Below, one piece after another: positions 1-5,106 of a stretch of DNA of 5,106 bases (position 1 is the first letter of the stretch; each line of letters begins with the position of its first letter). Position numbers and translations under genes: made by a program. The notes under the pieces are model-generated. The model saw only the letters and a program-made list of their open reading frames with translations. It was not told the origin of the DNA and ran no database searches. This DNA is from Clostridia bacterium (GTDB taxonomy: Bacteria > Bacillota_A > Clostridia > Oscillospirales > CAG-272), in contig JAFTHF010000233.1 of NCBI GenBank assembly GCA_017457545.1, positions 1-5,106 on the forward strand, given 5' to 3'.

Positions 1-68
1 CCATCGGCGCCCTTACAGGCCCCGGTACAGTAGCATTATTCTTCATCGGAAAAGAACGAATTAACTAA
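1..68 (+). CDS. DegV family (FakB-like) fatty-acid-binding protein, C-terminal end only
   Basis: Only the last 21 codons and the TAA stop (66-68) are inside the window; the reading frame starts at base 3. The visible peptide contains TGPGTVALFF followed by a short charged tail ending KERIN. This matches the glycine-rich C-terminal signature of DegV-family proteins (usually H-x-GPG followed by a hydrophobic stretch). Proteins of this family (FakB) bind a fatty acid and present its carboxyl group to the kinase FakA, giving acyl-phosphate. The support for identity is the motif plus its position 15 nt upstream of a fakA gene, a common arrangement in Bacillota. Oddly, the residue before TGPG is leucine, where a histidine is usual. 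The call rests on a short peptide, so another protein with a similar tail cannot be fully excluded. Confidence 0.75.
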   Translation, partial: IGALTGPGTVALFFIGKERIN

Positions 69-70
69 TT

Positions 71-76
71 AAGGAG
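71..76 (+). promoter_or_regulatory. Ribosome binding site of fakA
   Basis: AAGGAG lies 7 nt upstream of the GTG codon at 84. It is a near-consensus Shine-Dalgarno sequence at ideal spacing and decides the GTG start. The frame is closed by the DegV stop codon at 66-68, the five codons between contain no other start, and the next ATG in frame is residue 49, inside the conserved catalytic motif. Confidence 0.9.
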
Positions 77-83
77 ATTAACC

Positions 84-1724
84 GTGGATTCAGTACAGCA
101 CAATAAAATTACTGCTGAGGAATATCGCAGATTAATTATAAACGCAGCTCAGTGCCTTGAGGATAACAAGGAAGAAATAAATGAGCTTAACGTATTTCCC
201 GTTCCTGACGGAGATACAGGCTCCAATATGTCTATGACCGTCGGTCATGCAGCAGAGGAGCTTCTTAAGAATAAGGACGCATCAATTGAAGAGGTAGCGG
301 TAAAGACAGCTAAGGCTATGCTTCACGGCGCACGTGGAAACTCAGGCGTTATTATCAGCTTGCTTTTCCGTGGTATTGCCAAGGGACTTGAAAACTCCAC
401 AGAGTGTGACGGTGTTGCCTGGGCTAAGGCTCTTCAGTTCGGTGTTGAGGCAGCATATAAGTCTGTTGACCGTCCCGCAGAGGGAACAATCCTTACAGTA
501 GCGCGTTGCTGCGCAGATGCAGCTGCACAGGCTGCCAAGGAGGAAAACAGCTTTGAATACGTGCTTTCTGCTGCAATCAAGGAGGCAGAGAAGGCACTTG
601 CCAATACAGTATATCAGAACCCTGTTCTTGAAAAGGCAGGCGTTGTTGACGCAGGTGGCAAGGGCTGGCTTCTTGTAATGCAGGCAATGCTTCACGCTCT
701 TAATAAGGATAACATAACCTATGCGCCAAAGGCTGAGTCAGCATCAACTAAGGAAAAGGCTGACTTTGCAGAATTTGATACTGAGGATATTACCTTCGGC
801 TTCTGCACAGAATTTATAGTAAGAAAGCATGATGGGGACAGGGATTCCTCACCCCTCAAGTCCTACCTTAACGGAATGGGCGATAGCCTTGTTATGATAG
901 ATGACGGTGAGATTATCAAGGTTCACGTTCACACAAATGAGCCTCATCAGGTTCTTGGAGAGGCGCTTAAGTACGGTATTTACGAAACTGTAAAGGTTGA
1001 AAATATGCGTACTCAGCATACAAATAAGCTTGTAGAGCAGGATGCTCCTAAAAAGGAGCTTAAGCCTTACGGCTTTGTTTCCGTTTCCAACGGAGAGGGC
1101 ATCAATTCTATGTTTAGTGAGCTTGGTGTTGATGTTATCGTATCGGGTGGACAGACAATGAACCCCTCAACTGAGGATCTTTTCAAGGCTGTTGAAAGCG
1201 TTGATGCTGAAAACGTGTTCATTCTTCCCAACAATAAAAATATAATAATGACTGCAAATCAGGTGGCAGAGCTTACCGATAAGAATGTAATCGTTATTCC
1301 CACAAAGACAATACCTCAGGGCTTTACAGCAATGCTTGGCTTTGACCCCGATGCTGATGTGGATACAAATAAAGAGTGTATGAGTGAAAATATACTTGGC
1401 GTTGATACAATGCAGATTACATACGCCGCAAGAAACTCTAACTTTGACGATATGGATATTAAGGAGGGAGATTATCTTGCGTTGTATAAGGATAAGCTTC
1501 TTTGCTCCGATAAGGACCTTAATGTTCTCTTTGATGCCTTGGCAGAAAAGGTTAAGGAAAGCGGCAAGAGCTTTGTAAGCATATATTATGGCGAGGGTGT
1601 TACAGAGGATGAGGCACAGACGCTTTATGATATCTTCGAGGCGAAATTAGAGGGTACAGACGCTGAGATTACTCTTTATAACGGAGCACAGCCCGTATAT
1701 TATTATATTATATCAGCCGAATAA
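84..1724 (+). CDS. fakA: Fatty acid kinase catalytic subunit FakA (DhaL/YloV family)
   Basis: FakA is a cytosolic kinase that uses ATP to phosphorylate fatty acids bound to FakB (DegV-family) proteins, feeding acyl-phosphate into phospholipid synthesis. The protein is 546 residues, close to the roughly 550 usual for the family. The N-terminal DhaL-like kinase domain (about 10-205) carries the metal-binding motif NVFPVPDGDTGSNM at 36-49 (D42, D44, N48), then HGARGNSG at 81-88, PAEGTILTV at 131-139 and EKAGVVDAGGKGW at 183-195. The middle domain has FCTEF (C241) and KVHVHTNEP (H281, H283), the Cys/His set reported as a metal site in FakA. The C-terminal domain (about 327-546) includes GGQTMNPSTED at 355-365 and resembles the DegV fold. 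The start is GTG, supported by a strong RBS. The gene sits 15 nt after a DegV-family gene in the same frame and ends at a hairpin terminator. All key residues look intact. Older databases may call it 'DAK2 domain-containing' or YloV. Confidence 0.95.
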   Translation: MDSVQHNKITAEEYRRLIINAAQCLEDNKEEINELNVFPVPDGDTGSNMSMTVGHAAEELLKNKDASIEEVAVKTAKAMLHGARGNSGVIISLLFRGIAKGLENSTECDGVAWAKALQFGVEAAYKSVDRPAEGTILTVARCCADAAAQAAKEENSFEYVLSAAIKEAEKALANTVYQNPVLEKAGVVDAGGKGWLLVMQAMLHALNKDNITYAPKAESASTKEKADFAEFDTEDITFGFCTEFIVRKHDGDRDSSPLKSYLNGMGDSLVMIDDGEIIKVHVHTNEPHQVLGEALKYGIYETVKVENMRTQHTNKLVEQDAPKKELKPYGFVSVSNGEGINSMFSELGVDVIVSGGQTMNPSTEDLFKAVESVDAENVFILPNNKNIIMTANQVAELTDKNVIVIPTKTIPQGFTAMLGFDPDADVDTNKECMSENILGVDTMQITYAARNSNFDDMDIKEGDYLALYKDKLLCSDKDLNVLFDALAEKVKESGKSFVSIYYGEGVTEDEAQTLYDIFEAKLEGTDAEITLYNGAQPVYYYIISAE

Positions 1725-1728
1725 AAAT

Positions 1729-1760
1729 AAAAGCTGCGATTTTGTAATCGCAGCTTTTTT
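1729..1760 (+). terminator. Rho-independent terminator of the degV-fakA operon
   Basis: A perfect 13-bp inverted repeat (1729-1741 pairing with 1746-1758, core AGCTGCGATT/AATCGCAGCT) encloses a TTGT loop. A T-run reaches 1760 and a further AT-rich stretch follows. It begins 5 nt after the fakA stop. The opposite strand also carries a T-rich tail (complement of the A-rich 1723-1732), so the hairpin could act as a backup terminator for minus-strand transcription. Confidence 0.93.
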
Positions 1761-1780
1761 ATTTAATTAAATCGTAACGC

Positions 1781-1811
1781 AAAAAACGGACGTTCCTAAC
1801 GTCCGTTTTTT
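1781..1811 (-). terminator. Rho-independent terminator of the dnaX-ybaB-recR-exonuclease operon
   Basis: A perfect 14-bp inverted repeat (1781-1794 with 1798-1811, GC-rich core CGGACGTT/AACGTCCG) encloses a 3-nt loop. Each arm ends in six A or T bases, so on the minus strand the hairpin finishes in a run of six Ts. The minus-strand gene's TAA stop (1812-1810) lies at the base of the 5' arm, so a terminating ribosome would cover part of the hairpin. The symmetry also allows it to stop plus-strand read-through from fakA. Confidence 0.92.
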
Positions 1812-2925
1812 AAGCTTTCGCCCTTATTTTGCGCTTTTTCTTAAATGGTGAGAGAGTAGTACGGTCAAATTCCTTTAGGCTGTCCTCAGTTACATTAAGT
1901 AATGAAAGCAGCTCACCAAAGCTGATTATTTCAGCCTCCTTACCCTCTGTCTCCATAAGCTTTTCAAGCTTTTTTCTACGGTAGCAGGGATATATTTCAC
2001 CCTTACCGTTCTGAAGCTCATAATCTACAAATAAATTGCAGCTCTGAACTCTTGAGGTGTAGCTGGCGCCGTTTTTTGCAAGAAGCGATACAATATTCAT
2101 CATTTCTGTAAAGTGATGGTCCTCATAAAGACTGCTTATACAAACCTTTTTCTTTGTAAGGCTTGTTTCAGCCTTGAAGTTTACAAATACTCTTGAGGAG
2201 TATCTTGAAAACTCATAATGATTTTCCTTAGAAGCGCAAATCCAGTTCTTTCTCGGACTGTTAGTAAGCTTTTCCATCTTGGAAAGCTTCTGCGCCTTAA
2301 GCATAAGCTTGTACTTTGTATATTCGGTATCAATATTACCGTCCTTGCACCAGCACTTACAGTTTGGATATTTTTCGATTACCTCAGGTACGGAAAGAGA
2401 GGTAGCATTACAAATACCCTTAAGCACCTTCATAGTAAGATACGCATCGTCGTCACTCTTATGTACGTCCTGTGTTTCCTCGGAGTCAAATTGCTCAGCT
2501 GCGTGAAGCAGTGAGGGAGTGTTGGAAAGAGAATTTATATCGGTAAAAATTCTCTGTACATCTATGAAGTCGTAGTCAAAAATTTCCTTCTTATAGCGTT
2601 CGCACTCGCTTTTTACATATCCTGCATCGGATATAACAGAGAAGCCAAAAACAATGGAATCCTTGTCAGTAAGAAGCTCTCTTATCTTATTATAATAATG
2701 AGGGAATCTGGGCGCAGCCTTAAATTCCTGCTCATCGTAGGCAAGCACTATTCCGGGTCTGTTACCTCTGCCTGTAAGATGGAATTTTGAATGAGGGTCT
2801 ATTATAATATCCTCTTTTTCTAATACATTGAAGCCTTCATCGGTAATAACATATCCAAAGGAGCATATTTTACCGCGTCCCTGAAAACAATTGGCGCACT
2901 CAATATCAAAAAAAGTGTATTTCAT
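1810..2925 (-). CDS. DEDDh-family 3'-5' exonuclease with C-terminal BRCT-like region
   Basis: The N-terminal 170 residues form a DnaQ/RNase T-type exonuclease. Exo I is FFDIECAN (D7, E9), Exo II is FGFSVISDAGY (D100) and Exo III is HKSDDDAY (H155, D160), giving all four acidic residues plus the DEDDh histidine. Activity on DNA or RNA ends with two metal ions is expected from the family; the substrate is unknown. A linker follows with a cysteine cluster (C189, C191, C193) and a lysine-rich helix (about 202-226). Residues about 258-345 fit a BRCT-like pattern: strand KKVCISSLY, helix ending in AKNGA, strand SRVQSCNLFVDYE, then helix KKLEKLMETEG and EIISFGELLSLL. The tail is strongly basic (KKKRKIRAKA). 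The gene is last in the operon, 18 nt after recR, with only a weak RBS (GGG about 12 nt upstream), so coupling to recR is likely. The start is firm because Exo I begins at residue 5. It is not a replicative PolC or a standard epsilon subunit. The exonuclease call is strong; the BRCT-like reading is inference. Confidence 0.88.
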   Translation of the reverse strand: MKYTFFDIECANCFQGRGKICSFGYVITDEGFNVLEKEDIIIDPHSKFHLTGRGNRPGIVLAYDEQEFKAAPRFPHYYNKIRELLTDKDSIVFGFSVISDAGYVKSECERYKKEIFDYDFIDVQRIFTDINSLSNTPSLLHAAEQFDSEETQDVHKSDDDAYLTMKVLKGICNATSLSVPEVIEKYPNCKCWCKDGNIDTEYTKYKLMLKAQKLSKMEKLTNSPRKNWICASKENHYEFSRYSSRVFVNFKAETSLTKKKVCISSLYEDHHFTEMMNIVSLLAKNGASYTSRVQSCNLFVDYELQNGKGEIYPCYRRKKLEKLMETEGKEAEIISFGELLSLLNVTEDSLKEFDRTTLSPFKKKRKIRAKA

Positions 2926-2943
2926 AATTGTTTTCCCGAAGCT

Positions 2944-3543
2944 TTAAATTTCCCGTCTGCCCTGGATTGCTCTGAAAAGAGTAACCTCATCGGCGTATTC
3001 AAGGTCTGCACCCACGGGCAATCCGTTTGCAATCCTTGTTACCCTTATTTCAAAGGGCTTTAATAATCTTGAAATGTACATTGCAGTTGCCTCACCCTCA
3101 ACTGTGGGATTTGTGGCAACTATAACCTCAGCAATATCCTCCTCATTGATTCTTGCAAGAAGCTCCTTAATCTTGAGCTTATCGGGGCCAATGCCCTTCA
3201 TAGGAGAGATAACACCGTTTAACACGTGATAAACACCGTTGTATTCCTTGACCTGTTCCAGTGCCATAACGCTCTGTGCGTCCTCAACCACGCATACAAC
3301 AGAGTGGTCTCTTGTTTCTGATGCACAGATAGAGCATATATCGTTTTCGGATATGCTCTGACACACCTTACAAAGACAGATTTTTGTCTTTGCATCGGTA
3401 ATAGCCTTGGCAAATGCTTCTGCATCGTCCTCACTCATATTGAGGACAGAGAATGCCATACGAATTGCGCTTTTCTTACCAACGCCGTCAAGGGAACGGA
3501 ACTTATCAGCTAAATCTTGTAATGGCTTTAAAAGTAGTTCCAT
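2944..3543 (-). CDS. recR: Recombination mediator protein RecR
   Basis: RecR works with RecO and RecF to load RecA onto SSB-coated single-stranded DNA at gaps. The 199-residue length matches the family (about 200). An N-terminal helix-hairpin-helix region contains LDGVGKKSAIRMAF (18-31). A four-cysteine zinc finger follows: C58-x2-C61 and C70-x2-C73. The Toprim domain starts near VVCVVED (82-88) and includes YHVLNGVISPMKGIGP (105-120), ATNPTVEGEATAMY (143-156) and the C-terminal RIANGLPVGADLEYADEVTLFRA signature (170-192). The ATG overlaps the ybaB TGA stop by one base (TGATG), and no clear Shine-Dalgarno sequence precedes it, so translation probably depends on ribosomes finishing ybaB. Location after dnaX and ybaB is the classic bacterial arrangement. 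No missing key residue was seen. Confidence 0.97.
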   Translation of the reverse strand: MELLLKPLQDLADKFRSLDGVGKKSAIRMAFSVLNMSEDDAEAFAKAITDAKTKICLCKVCQSISENDICSICASETRDHSVVCVVEDAQSVMALEQVKEYNGVYHVLNGVISPMKGIGPDKLKIKELLARINEEDIAEVIVATNPTVEGEATAMYISRLLKPFEIRVTRIANGLPVGADLEYADEVTLFRAIQGRREI

Positions 3544-3884
3544 CAGAATAAACCGGGCATACCCATTCCACCGAGAGCGCCTGTAAGCTTGCCCATTTCA
3601 GCGTCAGAGTCTGCGTTTACCTTCTTGATAGCCTCATTTACAGCTGCTACGAGAATATCGGAAAGTGTTTCGATATCATCGGGGTCAACGATTTCGGGGT
3701 CGATATCAATGTTAAGAACCTCACGCTTACCGTTGATCTTAACCTTTACAACGCCACCGCCTGCGGAAACCTCATATTCCTTTTCCTCAAGCTCAGCCTG
3801 CTTCTTAGCCATATCCTCCTGCATTTTCTGAGCCTGTCTTAACATCTCATTCATGCTGGGACCCTTTGGTACCATAGCCTTCAT
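3543..3884 (-). CDS. ybaB: YbaB/EbfC family nucleoid-associated protein
   Basis: This small DNA-binding protein (113 residues; family usually 100-115) dimerises and coats DNA as a nucleoid-associated protein. Family features seen are an N-terminal helix with MNEMLRQAQKMQEDMAKKQAELEE (11-34), a GGGVVKVKINGKREVLNIDIDPEIV central sheet (43-67), a DIETLSDILVAAVNEAIKKV helix (71-90) and the flexible GALGGMGMPGLF tail (102-113). The ATG at 3884 is preceded 8 nt upstream by an AAAGGCGG ribosome binding site. M4 and M11 are alternative starts, M11 corresponding to the N-terminus of many homologues, but they lack a well-spaced RBS. The gene lies 24 nt after dnaX and overlaps recR by one base, as expected for the dnaX-ybaB-recR cluster. 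Confidence 0.95.
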   Translation of the reverse strand: MKAMVPKGPSMNEMLRQAQKMQEDMAKKQAELEEKEYEVSAGGGVVKVKINGKREVLNIDIDPEIVDPDDIETLSDILVAAVNEAIKKVNADSDAEMGKLTGALGGMGMPGLF

Positions 3885-3892
3885 AATCTATA

Positions 3893-3900
3893 CCGCCTTT
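3893..3900 (-). promoter_or_regulatory. Ribosome binding site of ybaB
   Basis: On the minus strand AAAGGCGG precedes the ATG at 3884 by 8 nt. It is the only convincing Shine-Dalgarno sequence among the minus-strand genes whose starts are visible. It favours residue 1 over the in-frame methionines at residues 4 and 11. Confidence 0.65.
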
Positions 3901-3908
3901 CTTAATTA

Positions 3909-5106
3909 TTAAAACTCATCAAGGTCAGATTCCTGAACCTTGTTATTTAGGTAAGACACCTTAATCTGCTTTACGGAATCAATATTCACATCACAGCAAA
4001 CCATAGCGTCAAATATTAATTTCTTGTTTTTGTCGCTGTCAAGCATAGTTGCCATAAGCTTGTGGACAGAGGTGATGTGGTAAATTTCCTTTGATTCATC
4101 ATAGTGGCATTTACAGCTCTTTAAAAAGCTTTCAACAGCAGGGTCACTTTCTCCCACCTTGGAAATAACCTCATTCCAATTTATAACCTCAGCGCTTCTT
4201 TGCTGAGGCGCTTCCCTTGGCTCAGCCTTATCCTTACGAATTTCGGCAACCTCCTTATTCTTCATTTCCTCTGCATAGGTTGTAGGCGCAGGTGCGCTTT
4301 CAGTAGCTGTAACACCCTTTGATAAAAGCGCAAGCTTGTTTTCAAGGGCTGTTATGCGAGAAAGCAAGGCATCATTTGATGAGGAAAGCTTGGAGTCGCA
4401 CATTTTCATAAGCGTAAGCTCTGCAGTAAGGCGCTTGTTTGTAGGATTCTTCATCATATTCGCGTATGCTTCATCAAGCAAGCGTGAATGATAGAGCAGA
4501 GTTGCCATATCAAATAAGGATGCAACCTCTGTAAGCATCTTGTATTCCTGAGGAATCAAATCAAGATAGTCACAGCTGCCACAGGATTTCTGCACCGTCA
4601 TATCTCTGTAAAAGGAGGTAAGGTCGGAGAAGAAAACAAGAATATCCTTAGATGAAATAACTATATCGTTTATTATCTTGAAAAGCTGTGCGTAGTTTTT
4701 ATTTGCAATACACATTGCCACATCGCACATCTTGTCATAGGAGCTTGTACCGAGAATTTCGTTTACAAGGTCGGCATCAATTCGTCTGTGTGAGCCTGCG
4801 CAAAGCTCCATTAAGGAGATGGCATCTCTCATACCGCCCTGTGCGGTCTTTGCAATAAGGGCGGAGCCCTCCTCACTTAAATCAATACCCTCCTCAGATG
4901 CAATATACATAAGTCTGCCTGAAAGGTCGCTCATAGAAATTCTACGGAACTCAAATCTCTGACATCTTGAGATGATAGTAGCGGGAATCTTATGGGGCTC
5001 AGTAGTAGCGAATATATAAAGCACGTGGTCCGGTGGCTCCTCAATAGTCTTAAGAAGAGCATTAAATGCGCTGTCGGAAAGCATATGCGCCTCGTCAATA
5101 ATGTAA
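3909..5106 (-). CDS. dnaX: DNA polymerase III subunit gamma/tau, 5' end outside window
   Basis: DnaX is the ATPase of the clamp loader that places the sliding clamp on primed DNA. The gene is cut by the window edge: the frame stays open to base 5105 and the first visible residues are YIIDEAH, the Walker B/DExx motif. The ATG at 5084 is internal, not the start. Numbering from that Y: sensor 1 FATTEPHKIP (32-41), the SRC motif with the arginine finger (46-48) and sensor 2 GGMRDAISL with R93. A helical oligomerisation domain (about 130-240) comes next, then a probable short coiled coil (239-262), a charged Pro/Ala/Glu-rich linker (263-308), and a C-terminal module (about 309-398) beginning INWNEVISKV. 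The missing N-terminal part (about 115 residues) should hold Walker A and the zinc cysteines. No A-rich slippery site was seen that would produce a short gamma form. It is the first visible gene of the operon; its promoter is off-window. Confidence 0.96.
   Translation of the reverse strand, partial: YIIDEAHMLSDSAFNALLKTIEEPPDHVLYIFATTEPHKIPATIISRCQRFEFRRISMSDLSGRLMYIASEEGIDLSEEGSALIAKTAQGGMRDAISLMELCAGSHRRIDADLVNEILGTSSYDKMCDVAMCIANKNYAQLFKIINDIVISSKDILVFFSDLTSFYRDMTVQKSCGSCDYLDLIPQEYKMLTEVASLFDMATLLYHSRLLDEAYANMMKNPTNKRLTAELTLMKMCDSKLSSSNDALLSRITALENKLALLSKGVTATESAPAPTTYAEEMKNKEVAEIRKDKAEPREAPQQRSAEVINWNEVISKVGESDPAVESFLKSCKCHYDESKEIYHITSVHKLMATMLDSDKNKKLIFDAMVCCDVNIDSVKQIKVSYLNNKVQESDLDEF

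Noticed and set aside
342..695. 117-residue minus-strand open frame with many cysteines
   Set aside because: It lies entirely inside fakA, opposite conserved kinase motifs, has no recognisable domain, and is explained as an antisense shadow.
1384..1578. 64-residue plus-strand open frame in another frame of fakA
   Set aside because: It overlaps the well-conserved FakA C-terminal domain out of frame and resembles no protein family.
2218..2514. Two plus-strand open frames (98 and 75 residues) opposite the exonuclease
   Set aside because: Both are antisense to a gene with intact catalytic motifs, and neither has a recognisable domain.
3589..3831. 80-residue Ser/Thr-rich plus-strand open frame opposite ybaB
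   Set aside because: Its low-complexity composition is the antisense reading of the Glu/Asp-rich ybaB codons; it is not a separate gene.
4250..4264. Shine-Dalgarno-like AAGGAGGT inside dnaX on the minus strand, as a possible frameshift stimulator or internal start
   Set aside because: No slippery A-rich heptamer or well-placed start codon accompanies it; it encodes the linker residues KEV and is probably chance.
5082..5084. ATG at 5084 as the start of dnaX
   Set aside because: The frame continues upstream to the window edge and encodes the conserved Walker B motif YIIDEAH, so this methionine is internal.

Overview
This window looks like ordinary chromosome from a Bacillota (Firmicutes) bacterium, most likely an anaerobic Clostridia member of the Ruminococcus/Oscillospiraceae type. 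That placement is inferred from the gene order dnaX-ybaB-recR, a DegV-family gene directly followed by fakA, the moderately low GC content and the protein sequence style. No sequence search was possible. There are no mobile elements, CRISPR arrays, tRNAs, rRNAs or long unexplained gaps, and coding density is very high.

Left part, plus strand (1-1724): the last 21 codons of a DegV-family (FakB-like) fatty-acid-binding protein, then a complete fakA (DhaL/YloV-type fatty acid kinase) starting 15 nt after the DegV stop. Together they form a FakB-FakA pair that would phosphorylate fatty acids for phospholipid synthesis. A strong hairpin terminator closes this operon.

Middle (1725-1809): an 85-bp convergent intergenic region with two strong hairpins, one for each operon. 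The second hairpin overlaps the stop codon of the minus-strand operon.

Right part, minus strand (5106 down to 1810): a tight four-gene operon, read dnaX (cut by the window edge, present from the Walker B motif to its C-terminus), ybaB/ebfC, recR, and a DEDDh 3'-5' exonuclease. The first three genes form a well-known bacterial replication/repair cluster: clamp-loader subunit, nucleoid-associated protein and RecFOR recombination mediator. The fourth gene is less standard. It has an N-terminal DnaQ-like exonuclease domain and a C-terminal segment that I read as BRCT-like, which suggests a DNA-repair or DNA-end-processing role tied to recR. Spacing is short (24 nt, 1-nt overlap, 18 nt), and the two distal genes lack a good ribosome binding site, so translational coupling is likely.

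I did not find evidence of a novel biological system. The most interesting item is the exonuclease with the BRCT-like tail. A secondary one is the leucine found where DegV/FakB proteins usually have a histidine near the C-terminus.
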